A stretch of DNA of 64,000 bases from Lasiosphaeria ovina (GCA_033439765.1 JAULSN010000008.1:930001-994000), one strand, 5' to 3'; shown: positions 1 through 11,407, counted from the first letter of the stretch. Numbers and translations are program-made. Notes: generated by a model not told the origin, from the letters alone.

Positions 1-1639
1 ACCTGTTCATAGCTGGAAAGGCGAGAAATCGTGCATGCGATTGACTGAGGTTGTGTTGCGAGGTTGTAGGAGGAAAGAGGTTAACTTTTGGCGGGGGAGC
101 CGGTAAGAAAGTCGAAGCTTGAGCACGAACCAACGAACCCCGGGTAAACCTCGGAAGTGGCCGGCTGAACCTCGGGACAGCGATTTACAGCCATTCTACC
201 CCCTCAACACCAAAACAAATTCTCGTGATAGTTGAGTTGTCGATGTTCATGGTCTACTAATTGTTGGATTTCTAGGGGGCAAGCCCCCTAGGACCCCCAG
301 TGCCTGCGGCGCCTTCCTTCTTCTCCCTAGCATATGCACGTTACGTAGGACATCTACCAATTGGGAAATTGCTCCTTCCCCTGACACAACCCCGACACAG
401 CAAAGCGGCATTTAACGGCTTAATAGGTCCGAGGATTGTCCGATCGACCAGTCCCTGTCCTGTATTTTGACACGGACGAAAACTAGCCAATCCCTGTACG
501 AGAAACATTCGGCACCCTCACGGTAGAGTAGAGAAGACAGCCTCTCTACGCCACCTACGCTCGCAAGCTCGCTTCGGTGGCTCCGTTCAGCTGAAAGAGA
601 GCGCCGGTCTTCTGGTAACCCCGAATTGCGCGTTTTCGCAGGCAGCGACGAGTGTTTGAACGCGGCCACGCCCTACCCCTTCTGCCCGCTAACCTCAACT
701 GCCCTCCATCCACACAATATCCTCGACACCAATCCTTACCGACGACTTGGATACATCAAGAGGCTACTTGCTGATGCGGCCGTAATGACCTCTGCTGGCT
801 CGCCGTTAAGGTTTGGGCAGCGTCGACGAAGCAGTACCCACATGGCATCCGCCCATACAATGATGGCAGGGCGGCGAGCGTAAACAGTTCAGAACCAGGG
901 CCACAGCACAAGTTGTGACGAGGATCACATGTCAAACTGCCCCGCATCAGGCTCTTCACCGACGCATCTGCTGCAAACCCGACAGGAGTCTTTTGTCCCG
1001 GTAGTGTCACAGCACAAATCTGTGGCAACACCCTCCATTGTCATTGGTGGCAATCCCAAGCTCTTGGAGTGCGGTGCGCTGTCTCGGATGTCTGCGTGCC
1101 TAGTGTAGAATCTGCTAGAGGTTGGGCGGCGCGGGCTTAGCGGGTCGGGCGGCAGTGGTGGGACAATCCGCAACAAACTTGGGGGCGGCGACCAAGAGTA
1201 TGCCATCTACAACTGCAACGCATCGCCATTCGACATACGTTCCCTTCCTTCTTGCTGGAAGACGCACTCACCACCGGAGATGTCTGCACCCGCTTGCCTG
1301 GGCTGACCCTCCTTGTCATCATCATCCGGGTGTCATACAGCAGTGACAGGTTCTCAGGCAGCAATGCATTGCAGATCTGGGGGCTATGCCCGCTCGCGCG
1401 CACCAATCACCTGCTCGATTTTAAGCTCTCCGCTCTCCGCTCCTGGCATGTTTCCTTTGATCTGACGCGAGCAAGGCCAGCCTAGTGGCCTCTTTGGATC
1501 TTGGATGTCGTGGCACCTTCACGCTGTCTTCAAGCTCCAGCAACCGACCTACTTCGCCAGCCAGAAACCTCGCCAACCCTGGACCATGGCGGGCGGCAGT
1601 GGACCCAGGAGCATCAGATGCACAAAATCTGGCAAAGCT
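1..1639. other. No gene recognised (left edge)
   Basis: Only short open stretches on both strands, none with a recognisable domain. Some of the DNA near 1250-1640 may be the decayed upstream part of the fragment at 1640-2450, but I could not find a continuous reading frame with plausible introns. Confidence 0.4.
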
Positions 1640-2454
1640 CAACCCTCCTCACCATCGACGGCACCTACGACTTGAGCGAACCCATCCCTGTGGAATCAAG
1701 AGTGGCAAGAACAGATACCCCAGCGCCAAAGGTCGAATCGGAAAACTGGACCCAAGAGGAGTACATCGGAGTTGCCTACCCGTAGTGATGAGGACGGAAT
1801 CGAGGAGCCGGGCGACTTGTGGCTTGATGTGGACGAATATCTTGAGGACGACGAGCTGCTGTCCAATGAGGATTGCTTCAGCGAGGGCAGCGACCCAGAG
1901 GAGGAGGACTCCGAGGACGCTTCGGGGGAATCCTCCGAGGGCTCTATCAGCCCTGTAGCCCCCAGGAATGGGCTTGAGCATCAACGAACCCCAGGAGAAG
2001 TGGGAGAGAATAATGCCCCAGCATTCCACTCGGCTTTTCCGAGCCATACCTCGATTGGTCGTTGACTAAACCCGCAACTCTACAGGCATTGGGCGTGCTA
2101 ATTTGTTCTTCCCGGATGGCAACAACGGAAATCCTGTGAAGTGGGAGAGAGTCGCCGAGGCCCCTCGATCTCACTCAGTTCCTATCTACATGCTTTCCGG
2201 CGTTCGAGGGGTATTGACTGGCCAGCTCCTAGCAGGTTCAGTGATGATTGTGTCAGAGCCTAGACAAGACACGCGGAATGCTAACTCCTTTACCACAGGC
2301 GGTATTCTCAAGGGCGAGTGTGGCGCCATAATCATCAATCAAGCGACCTACGATGTTTATGGTCACGTCGTCGGCTCTGGGCCACTGGGTCATGCTTACC
2401 TCGTCCCAACGAGCCATGGTTCTGAGGCAGGTCAGGAGGACCTGCCTCAGAACC
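1640..2454 (+). pseudogene. Broken fungal gene fragment with GECG / YGHVVGS / AYLVP motifs
   Basis: Coding-like peptide runs through two or three frames. One stretch (about 1790-1960) is very acidic. A later one (about 2103-2410) contains SGVRGVLTG, then KGECG, then YDVYGHVVGS and HAYLVP. This combination is reminiscent of a C-terminal region found in many hypothetical proteins of filamentous fungi, sometimes described as protease-like; I do not know its function. The frame changes near 2070-2100, between LDWSL and FFPDGNNG, and the end is cut off by the hairpin at 2418-2454. It is probably a relic. It could instead be a short expressed gene with introns I failed to place. Confidence 0.45.
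2418..2454. repeat. Perfect 16-bp hairpin with 5-nt loop
   Basis: GGTTCTGAGGCAGGTC (2418-2433), then AGGAG, then its exact reverse complement (2439-2454). It lies exactly where the reading frame ending AYLVPTSH stops resembling its family. That is consistent with a break repaired by fold-back copying. Confidence 0.85.
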
Positions 2455-2559
2455 ACCGATTATTCTCTCCGCTGCCAGACCCCACTGTGGCAGTCGTTGT
2501 ATGCCGAGAAGACGAGGGACCCGCGAGCAGCTTCGCGCGTAAACCGCGTGCCTAACAGC

Positions 2560-3418
2560 GGGGATGCCCAACGGCTCGACTCTCGACAGCCGCGCTTTGG
2601 TCACGTTTCAAAGCCTTCCAACAGCGATACGAGCTTCTCGCACGGCGTCTTCACTTCGAACATCTCCGGCTTTGCCGATAGACACCCTCGGCGCGGCGGC
2701 AACATCCCCGGCATCAAACACGCAACAAATGCAGCAGAACCCCGCTCCTTATAGTGCTAACCTGGCCACGCTCGGCACGGCATATGACATGAACTTCACC
2801 CCGCTGCTTCCCTCCCTCTCAGCTGCTCCTCGGAAGCCCATTCGCCCCAGGGAGTAGCCCCGCACTTCCAGAACGTACAGGCTTTCCAGCACGCCCAGCA
2901 TCAGAACCTGCAGCAGGAGCAGAACGGCGCGTCCAGCCCTGTTCAGCAGACCATCTCCCCCCCAGCTTTATCAGTCCATTGCTTCGCCCACTGCCTACGG
3001 TGCGCCGCAGTTCTACTCGCCCCAGTCACCGTCCTCGTCTTACAGTGGCATGCCTGGTCAGATGCATGTCCAGATGCAGACGACATCTCCGGTCTCCATG
3101 GCCCCTGGATTCGTCATCGGCACCCGCCGCACCGTCCACTTGGGCAGCATTCCTCCCGGCACAGCCGCTGAGGAGATCCTGGGCCATGTGCGGAGCGGCC
3201 AGATTGAGTCCGTTCGTCTCCTCCCTGACAAGAACTGCGCCTTAATCTCGTTTTTGGATGCGAGCTCCGCCACACATTTCCACTCTGATGCCATCTTGAA
3301 AAAGCTCTGCATCAAGGGCCAGGACATCAAGATTGGCTGGGGTAAGCCTTCCAAGGTGCCGACCTCTGTCGCGCTCGGCGTTCAGCAGTCTGGCGCTTCG
3401 CGTAACGTCTATAAATAG
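2560..3418 (+). pseudogene. Truncated copy of an Nrd1/Msa-type RRM RNA-binding protein gene
   Basis: The stretch 3050-3418 encodes a full RRM. It has RTVHLGSIPPG (an RNP2-like strand), then IESVRLLPDKNCALISFLD (RNP1 region), then GQDIKIGWGKPSKVPTSVAL. This matches the first RRM and its low-complexity leader (PQFYSPQSPSSSYSG) in fungal Nrd1-type negative regulators of differentiation. The upstream part (DMNFTPLLPS, about 2785) is in another frame. Small indels near 2815 and 2963 break the reading frame, and the copy ends abruptly at RNVYK-stop, where the family would continue with a LGN-type second RRM. The DNA beyond 3420 is unrelated and AT-rich. I read it as a partial duplicate that is no longer functional; the intact parent gene is not in this window. 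Confidence 0.75.
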
Positions 3419-4360
3419 CCAAATACTAAAGGATAGGAGAAAAGGCCCCGAAATGGCCCGTCCTGGCTATGCCTCTCTTAGCGCTTCGACTCTTCTCCGC
3501 CGACTAATTTACTATTTAGGATAGCCGCTCGCCTTTTAAGCTCCTCCAAGCGCTTTTTGAGCTTCTTGCTTGTAGCAAGACATATTTAGTTTATTGCACC
3601 CCTTTTTCCTAGTCCGGGCTAACCTACAATAGTTGCGCTAGGTAATGCGGTTCTGGATCCTCCGCCGCTCAGCGAGGTCCGAGATCGCTATCCAATCCTC
3701 CTTTGGGTTCGCGGGGCTACTATAGTAGGATATAGTGAATACTGTGAAGATATAGCGGAGGCTGGGCCGGGAGATTCGGTATCGTTCGCGCTATTCGATG
3801 TCGATGTCAATGTCGATGTCGATGCCGCCGGGCCACAGCGATCGCAGCCGGTCCCTGCTTTAATAATCGCTATATAGTTTAGGTTTCGTCTTCTATCACC
3901 TGCTCGTTAAAGTAGGGGGGCGGAGGCGTCGGGGGCGGGTAATATTATTGTTGCTGTCGCGATCTAACACTACGGAGTTGCCGGAGGGGGCGGGGGGGGG
4001 GGGGGGGGGGGGGGGGACGATGCATAACGAAAGAACGAAGTTAAGCAAAACGGACGAGAGCCTCGCCGACTCGAGTCTTCCACGGCACAGCCCCCTTCGC
4101 TTATGGTTTAGTTCGACTGGTTTCGGTGCGGGGCAATAGGGCTAAATTTGCGACTTGGCTGCTAGTAATTCCCAAAGCCTCGTCTATAATCTTTCTAACA
4201 ATATCGTCGATTCTGAAACAACAACCTTTCCGACTCTACCGCCCAACGCCATCTTACGGGCATAATATAGCTCCCAATACCAACCGCGCCGAAAGAGCTT
4301 AATTGAATATTTCCTACCATTATTCGACACGTTCGTATGGGCACTTACCCGCTTCCCACC
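3419..4360. other. AT-rich relic DNA with no gene
   Basis: High in TA/TT dinucleotides with stops in every frame, in contrast to the GC-rich RRM copy that ends at 3418. It contains a G homopolymer and nothing else I can name. Confidence 0.5.
3992..4016. repeat. Poly-G tract (25 nt)
   Basis: Uninterrupted G run preceded by a shorter G5 run. Its length may be a sequencing or assembly approximation. Confidence 0.8.
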
Positions 4361-4702
4361 ATGGATCCTATCCTCATCTTCAGCATCCTCCTCAGTATTC
4401 GCGATATAATAGAACGGGTTATTAAACGTATTAACCAGCGGCCCTCTATACACCTCGCCTCCGCCAGTTCCGATATCAAAGGTCTCCAGAGATTACTTGA
4501 ACATTTACAGACGTTACTGGAGGGGGAACCCGTCAAAGAGCAGTGCGTAAAATCGACTATTCAAACTCAGGCAGCTGTCCAATATCCCCTAATACTACCT
4601 CACATAACGGACTCCCTTTCCATAAATAGAATCATGCTCGAAGAGCTTGCCGACCTCCTAGTCTCTCAAGCCGTCGGCGCAAAACGCGAGCCGCACCCAT
4701 AG
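4361..4702 (+). pseudogene. Fragment of a Helo-like / STAND N-terminal domain gene
   Basis: The ATG at 4361 opens with MDPI, then a hydrophobic stretch (LIFSILLSI), then an amphipathic helix (DIIERVIKRIN). After a short gap comes a leucine-rich helix (DIKGLQRLLEHLQTLLEGE). This MDP-start layout is typical of the alpha-helical N-terminal domains of fungal NLR/STAND and ankyrin proteins (Helo-like). The frame stops after about 113 codons, and no NACHT or repeat domain follows, only AT-rich DNA full of stops. I interpret it as the 5' remnant of a larger gene, probably mutated by RIP. The assignment rests on pattern resemblance and is uncertain. Confidence 0.45.
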
Positions 4703-5970
4703 CTCGTCCTCGTCGAGCGAGACATCTAAGGAAGAATCCGAGCCGAGAACGATCGACTGCGCGAATGGTAAGCTAGGCCGTCTTGCGGCAGTTGTAGTAG
4801 TATGGGCGTATTGACATAATAGTTCAAAGTCTTCAAGCGTTCGATTCACGATCCCCCAAAAGCCGCGACGACATCACCCGTTTTGACCCGCCTAACTAGA
4901 AACATACCATTAACACACCCCACCATAGCCCTAGAACAGAAGAGGCCACAAAATCAGAAAAAAGATCAGAGCAAGGGGTAGCGATTTCCAGTCCCAGCAC
5001 CGTTGACTCTTCTCGAAATGCCCGAAGCCTTGCTCCCCTACTCTTCGCAGCTGCCGGGGCCAGCGTCATGGCTATTTGGGTTCCCAACGGGATATGCTCA
5101 ACCAATAGCTCCTATCCTTTGCCGCTAGATATTAAGGTAAATATTTTCATATCAAAATTTACACGCATACCGAAATTTGTTTTCTAATAAAAAGCTTACT
5201 CAAGGTATTTTTCGATGCCCACCCCACACTTAATGCAATCACCAACTCGCCGATCACGCTCATAGCCGCCATAACAATAATTAGCTTCTATTTAACGGCT
5301 TATTATTACCACCTCGCTCGGTAGGGGAGATAGCGAGATTTACTTGCTTTCGGTGTTATCGGGGGCGGGATACTCGTGGCCTTATTATTGGGATTTGACG
5401 GAGTAATAGTCGTCTTGCGCGTAGTACTATAGCTTAGTATCCTAACGTTTCTTCTTTGTAAAGTATCTTCTAATAGTAGGCATTTTAGGAGGTAAGGATC
5501 TTTCCAAAGACAGAATTCGCAGGCAGTTAACGGTAAATTAGGGATGCGTAGGAAAATTAGTAATAGACGGTTAAGGGAAGCTTAACTTAAGAGATTTGAA
5601 ATGTTTTTTTAAACGCGGCTCGATAGTTTAGTTTCGTCCGTACTTTTTGGGTGCTTTTTCCATACGTAGAGGATATTGGTATTATAGGTACTTGCTTGAA
5701 CTTATATCGGCAATTTAAGAAAATATACTTTAAAGAATTGTCGTAAGAATAGGCCTATTTTGCCTAGTCTCCCCTAAGTATTTAAAGCCCTACCCGGTGA
5801 GTTTAAGGGCCGTGGCCGCCCTGCTCCACTAGTAGGGTGCTCCCGTACCCGTATTATAGCTAGAATAACGCATTCTTTTTCCACCTTTTTATTTACTAAA
5901 AGGGAGCTATTTTCGCAGCCTCTTTTAAGGGCTTTATTTTATTATTATAAAAATAAAGAGAAAAATAAAG
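4703..5970. other. AT-rich relic DNA between fragment and transposon
   Basis: No open frame of interest. TA-rich, stop-dense sequence typical of RIP-mutated repeats, running up to the transposon end. Confidence 0.5.
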
Positions 5971-5972
5971 TA

Positions 5973-6033
5973 ACGTGGTACCCGGCCGTGCGACGCACCC
6001 GGCCGTGCGACGCACTTTTCCACGACCACGCGA
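5973..6033. repeat. Left terminal inverted repeat
   Basis: Identical to the reverse complement of 8204-8264. Confidence 0.95.
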
Positions 6034-6620
6034 TATCTTAACTTTACAACCATCTTCCACCACCCAAAAAAATGTTAGCACCATCCAAAGAAGCCAGAAT
6101 CTTCCTCGCAATTGAGGCAATCCAGGGCAATAAGAAAATCAGTTGTCGCAAAGCTGCAAAAACATACGACGTCCCTGAACCTACTCTGCGCGCCAGGATA
6201 AACGGTCGCACTTCACGACGCGACTATCGCAACCCAGCCCATCGATTGACAGCCCTGGAAGAGGAGGCAGTTGTTTAGTATGTATTGAAGCTGGATTCTC
6301 GAGGATTCGCGCCTCACTTAGCTAGTATTGAAGATATAGCCAATTTGCTTCTTGCGGAACGCGGCGAGAAACCTATCGGCAAGAATTAGGCGCAATCCTT
6401 CATCACCCGAGAGCCAGAGTTAAAGACGCGTTTTAATCGCATCTACAACTTCCAAAGAGCCCTCTACGAAGATCCAGAGCTTATTAGCGCGTGGTTCAGG
6501 CTTGTACAGAACATGCGAACGAAGTACAGCATCCAGGATTGCAATTTCTACAACTTTGACGAGATAGGCTTTATAATGGGCATTATCTGCGTATGCATGG
6601 TAGTTACGCGCTCCGATCGA

Positions 6621-6625
6621 CGCGG
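6621..6625. repeat. Target-site duplication, left copy (CGCGG)
   Basis: Direct match to 7054-7058. Together they bracket the LTR and date it as younger than the transposon. Confidence 0.8.
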
Positions 6626-7053
6626 TGTCACGATTCCCGTCTGCGGGACAGGTCACAGTGGAAGCAAGTGCTGAGCTGCCTGATTGGTTGAAGAGACGGA
6701 CCAATCAGAACGGGCCCGGGGCCCGTTGCACTTCCACTCGGGCCGTGGGCCAGGACTCCCCAGTGCCAGAACGGGCCCGAGGAACGAAGGGACAGTTCCC
6801 GGGCCTCGGGCCCGGGGTACGCACTCATTAGATATTTCCTATATAGTCAGTAGGCCAACCCTCCTCCCTTATGGAAGGGTTGGCCAAGTAAGCAATACAC
6901 ATTCATCGCTGCAACTACTGTGCAGGCTTTCCACCATTGTGTACTCAACCCCGTCGCTCAAGAAGCTTACCCCTTCTACGTGATTCAACCCCTGACAACC
7001 CTCGGCGTTCTGCCTTGCAGTTCAGACACCTTACCAGTGTGTGGATTGTAATA
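6626..7053. mobile_element. Solo LTR (428 bp) nested in the transposon
   Basis: Begins TGTCACGATTCC and ends GATTGTAATA, flanked by the 5-bp direct repeat CGCGG (6621-6625 and 7054-7058). The right end is what GATCGTGACA, the expected inverted match of the left end, would become after three C-to-T or G-to-A changes. There is no internal coding region or primer-binding site, so it is a solo LTR left by recombination between the two LTRs of a retroelement. The superfamily cannot be read from the LTR alone; the TGTCACG start is common in gypsy-type elements. Confidence 0.82.
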
Positions 7054-7058
7054 CGCGG
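7054..7058. repeat. Target-site duplication, right copy (CGCGG)
   Basis: After this copy the transposase reading frame resumes with RGKAVQPGN. Confidence 0.8.
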
Positions 7059-8203
7059 ACGAGGCAAAGCAGTTCAGCCGGGTAATTAGGAATAGGCGAC
7101 AGCGATTGAGTGTATTAATAGCAAAGGGTAGTACATCCCTCTATTTCTCATCGTTCAGGGCGCCCACCACCTTACTAGCTGGTATACAGAAGGTAGCCTC
7201 CCATCCGACTAGGTTATTAAACCGACTTCTAATAGGTAGACAAATAATGAGATTGGCCTAGAATAGATTAAGCATTTCGATAAACATATTAGGTCTCGTA
7301 CAAAGGGTGTATATCGGATAGTTGTACTTAATAGGCACGAAAGTCATTAGTCTACTAAATTCAACGACTTTTACGATAAAAATAATATTATTACCATTTA
7401 TTTACCTACTTACTCATCCTATCTTACTCAACTACTTAACGTTAGGTATTTCAGCGTCCTAAAGAGGATATACGGCCGGCAAATTGAGCACTTCGTCAAA
7501 GCGCATATTAACCATATCACTAAGGTTGAGTTCTTTATCGCCTTCAAGGCCGCCTACATTGCTGCCATGACCGAAAGCAATATTAAAGGAGGTTTCCGAG
7601 GTGTAGGTCTAGTACCTTTTAACCCCGAGGTAGTAATATCCAAGCTGGATATTAAGTTACGAACACCAACACCGACTGGTCCCCCCCCCGAAGCCGCCGC
7701 CTGGGTCTCTCAGACACCACAAAACCCAACAGAGGCCCTCTCACAGTCTGTATTTATCAAGGGCCGGATTAGTCGGTATTAAAGAAGCTCCCTAATACCG
7801 ATTTTATCTGCTGTTGACCAGCTTATAAAAGGGACGCAGGCATTAGCGCACTCAGTTACCCTTCTGACTGCCGAGGTCCGCACCCTTTAGAAGGCAAATG
7901 AAGCACTCAGCAAACGTCGGAGGGCCAAAAAAACACGTATACGTCTCGGAGGAGCACTTAGTGTAGAGGATGCAAACGATTTAATAGCTGAGAAAGAAGC
8001 GTAAGAGTAGGTGGACAGTGAGAAGCGGGAAAATCGTAGTCAGCGGACGAGGACAGGACTAAGTACACGGTGCTGTGGCACTTACGGGGAGACTGGGCAT
8101 AATGCGCGCACTTGTCAGGAGAATGTAAAAGTGTCTAATATATCTGATAATAAGTAGTTTCAATTGATTGTCGTCGTTGTTATTGCGTAATTGAAGTGTT
8201 TTG

Positions 8204-8264
8204 TCGCGTGGTCGTGGAAAAGTGCGTCGCACGGCCGGGTGCGTCGCACGGCCGGGTACCACGT
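8204..8264. repeat. Right terminal inverted repeat
   Basis: Partner of 5973-6033, with no mismatch over 61 nt. Confidence 0.95.
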
Positions 8265-8269
8265 TACTT

Positions 8270-10680
8270 ATATTAACTATTAATTTAATTTAAAAACCCA
8301 AATAGTATTTTAATTACCAATATAGAGATGTTCAAACTAATTCCAATTCTTTATTGTTAGCTATAAGTGGAATATAACCCCTGAATGGTGCCCCTGAAAT
8401 AAACAACCTTCCAATTGTGGAATGGTGGTGCCGAGGGTGGAAAGAAAAGTTAAAATATTTACACTTTTCGCACCCGAAGTGTTGAGGAAAGTCATGACGA
8501 AAGATAACTTTATATCAGTCCACAATGAACCGATTCCGATGAATCATAGCCAACAAGGTTGCTAGATAACAAAGGTTGATTATACAAAGCTTAGATACAG
8601 AGATTAGATAAGGCGGATTGAACGGCTATAAAAGAAAGCCTTCGCCCACCTCTTCTCTCCTTAGAATTATCATCAAATCCATCACCTTTCAACCAACCAC
8701 CACAAATGTGATGTCATTGTGATCCACTTTTTCTCCTCTCTCCATTGGTCTAATCCACACCTTCAACCCTGACCCTGAACCACCAAAACAATTCGACAAA
8801 CACACTGCCTTCCCTTTTACTTCTTTCACCCTTTCTTCTTCCACACTCACACACACACGCCATACAACCACAAGTGCTCTATACATCCCTCCAACATTTA
8901 TATATACTATTAGTATACTAGTATAAATATCGGGTTACAGTTTAATTCGAGAGTTTACGGTTTTTTCTTTATATACAAATAATAATTAGAATTAGTTCAA
9001 GTTCCGCCCAATCTTCTCCGTCACTTAGCTCGGCCGAAGTCTCGTGTCCCTAAATTATAATAGTAATCATACCGCCTATCTCATATTCTACAAGAATGAA
9101 CAAAACACCTTATCGCAACCCGCTGCTGCGGGAAGCAAGAGTCTTTCTGTTCCTCTATCGACCCTATCTTACATATTTAAAAATAGAACCCTAAATAGTA
9201 TTTCGGGGACTTTTGGCGGAACGCTTTGGCTTTTAAAGGTTTGGACGTTTTGTTTAAGGTTAGGTCGACGGCTAGGACGTCTGGTTCTATACTAATTATA
9301 TAGACTCGGTCCTCTAGATTCTCCAAGTCGGACAATCGACACACCCAGTGGTAGTCTCGGGCGTAAGATGCCGAGAGTCAATCCATAGAAAAAAGTAGAA
9401 TGAATCAAAATCTCATTTTTTCCCCATAGGCTACTTTGCGTATTTGACGGAAATCAAGCAAGTTTATAAGATAATACTTTTCAGTATAAATTACTTACTC
9501 TTCTAAAGACAAATACAGCGCTAGTTTCCTATTACGTTTTTTTTTTTTTAGTGGACTAGTTTAGATCGTAGCGTACTAGGCAGTGTGAGTCTGACCTTCC
9601 GTAAAACGAGTTTTTGTAAGCTTCTGTTTAAGCTAATAGTTATATATTGGAGAGATATTTGGTACAATGACGGACAAACCCAAAGTGATGGAGTTCACCT
9701 GCCAGATTTATAAGCTGAAGATAATATACATGTACAATAGACCTAAGTATACTAATTATAAATATCCGACGTAGAGCGAGAGAAGATAAGCGACAAGATA
9801 AAATAGAAGAAGAGATAGTAGAGGCGATTAGAAAGAATATAGAAGAAAATATAAGAGAGATAGAGAGGTGGAAGAGACTATTTATAGTACTATTATAGCG
9901 GTAAAGACTACGTAAGCCATTAGACTGGGGTGAGGAGAGGATATATAGGAACTACACCTAGAAGTCCTTCGGTCTCCCTCTAGTACTGCTTAAAAATTCA
10001 CTATCGTCTATTTAGTATTACGGAACTCGAGTTATAACCACTAGATCTCTATCTCTAGCAGCTAATAACGGCTATTTATTAATAGCATCTCACAAATATA
10101 CGGCCCGTACTAATAGCGATAAGTAGAATACAAAAGATTAGAGGCACTCTTATAGGAACGATAGGACAGATCAATTCTATGAAGTTATATATGTTCAGGT
10201 GTCCCAATTCTAAACCCCTGCTCTTACACGGGGGCCGTTTTTTGGGCTCCGGTAAGAGTTGCACTTTTTGGGAAACCGCGCCGGGCTAGTTGAGCAGCTA
10301 TTAGCCGAAGCTGAGCCAGGGCTGATTTGGGCTGAGCAAAAGCGGCGAGGGATCACGTGGTCGAAAAAGCGGAGCTGGCCGGTTTTGGAAGTGGAGTTTG
10401 TCGGTTTTGGGGTGTTGAAACAGCCGATTCAAAGAAGAAGAAAAAGAAGGAAAGAAGAAAAATGTCTCAACAAACCACCTTAATTCAAAAGTAGCGAGAG
10501 CAGAGAATCAAGTTTGGTATTTAAACGAATTTACATCTCTGAGCTGGAAAAGAAGGAAGATTTCAAGAACACATCCCAAGCCGCATCTTATGTGGCTACA
10601 TTCTACTGTTGAATCGAAGGGGCCATCTGTCAAAGCTCCGACGCCAATACAGAGGCAGAGATTTTCAGAAAGAATAAGGA
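8270..10680. other. AT-rich gene-free region
   Basis: Low-complexity AT-rich DNA with no coding signal on either strand, including poly-T near 9538-9549. It resembles mutated repeat DNA continuing from the transposon block. Confidence 0.5.
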
Positions 10681-11155
10681 ATGCCTGAGAGAGAGAGCGA
10701 AGAGAATGTGACTGGGAGTACAGCCAAACTAACTAATTCCCACTACCAGTGCTGTTGCTCGATAAAAAATCAGACACGCGTTACAAAGTCGACCTGCGAT
10801 ACCACAAACCCAAGAAACGAAGCAGAGAACAGGAAGTTCTGCCTTCATTCTTCGGCTCCTCCGAGCATCTTGATCCCTCGTACTCAGGACACGGCTTGGA
10901 ATTCAGAGGACCACGGGAATGGAAGCCGGTATGTGGCAACGGAGAAACTCAAAACAAGTTTGGGGGGGAGGGGGGCGCAAAAGAAAGTTTGACTGTAAAA
11001 CAAAACAACACGCCAATACCCGGCAAAAATACTCCAGCCCATCATGGACTGTTCCAGGGCCCGACTTCAGCCGGCGCATCAGAGGCCGGGCCGCTCCGCA
11101 AACCTGAACTTGCGGTGACGAACTATGGAGAAGCGGTTGCAAGGAAACGACAGAT

Positions 11156-11407
11156 GCACGGAAAGAACGAAAGAGAAAAAGAGAGAAAAAGAGAGAAGGA
11201 AGAGAGAAAGAAGAGGAAGAGAGAAAGAAGAGGAGGAGGAGGAGGAGGAGGAAGAGGAAGAGGAAGAGGAAGAGGAAGAGGAAGAGGAAGAGGAAGAGGA
11301 AGAGGAAGAGGAAGAGGAAGAGGAAGAGGAAGAGGAAGAGGAAGAGGAAGAGGAAGAGGAAGAGGAAGAGGAAGAGGAAGAGGAAGAGGAAGAGGAAGAG
11401 GAAGAGA
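11156..11407. repeat. (GAAGAG)n microsatellite in a purine-only tract
   Basis: About 26 perfect copies of GAAGAG (11251-11406), preceded by imperfect GAGAAA/GAGGAG repeats. Because the unit is a multiple of three, all frames stay open (poly-Arg-Gly, poly-Glu, poly-Ser, Leu-Phe, Leu-Pro). Those frames are by-products and not evidence of a protein. Confidence 0.95.

Larger units (their letters stand above)
6072..8154 (+). pseudogene. Pogo/Fot1 transposase, interrupted
   Basis: Starts MLAPSKEARIFLAIEAIQ and has an N-terminal helix-turn-helix (CRKAAKTYDVPEPTLRARI). A CENP-B-like helix region follows (FITREPEL), then a DDE domain (NFDEIGF; YRIVVLNRHESH; LPTYSSYLTQLLNVRYF). Near the end (about 8070-8130) is a zinc-knuckle-like motif (CCGTYGETGHNARTC), in which one of the usual cysteines reads Tyr. 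In the DDE core the second and third acidic positions (usually LDGHGSH and QPLDV) both read Asn, so the catalytic triad is lost. Stops occur at 6276-6278, about 6387, and repeatedly after 7090. The frame is also split by the LTR at 6626-7053; removing it and one target copy rejoins the frame exactly. Confidence 0.88.
5971..8266 (+). mobile_element. Fot1/pogo-type DNA transposon, inactivated
   Basis: The termini at 5973-6033 and 8204-8264 are 61-bp perfect inverted repeats, and identity continues to 66 bp if the flanking AAGTA is counted. The ends are flanked by TA (5971-5972 and 8265-8266), as expected for Tc1/mariner superfamily insertion. Each terminus holds two tandem copies of CCGGCCGTGCGACGCAC. 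The interior encodes a pogo-like transposase, but the frame is broken by many TAG/TAA codons and by an inserted LTR. The stop changes fit CAG-to-TAG and TGG-to-TAG, that is C-to-T on one strand or the other, the RIP pattern. The perfect ends suggest a fairly recent insertion followed by rapid mutation of the interior. Confidence 0.92.

Noticed and set aside
4838..4855. GTTCGATTC similar to a tRNA B box
   Set aside because: No matching A box, cloverleaf or acceptor stem could be drawn around it. No other convincing tRNA was found in the window.
6625..6983. Open frames inside the LTR (about 68-99 codons on both strands)
   Set aside because: They lie wholly inside a solo LTR with target duplications and encode nothing recognisable.
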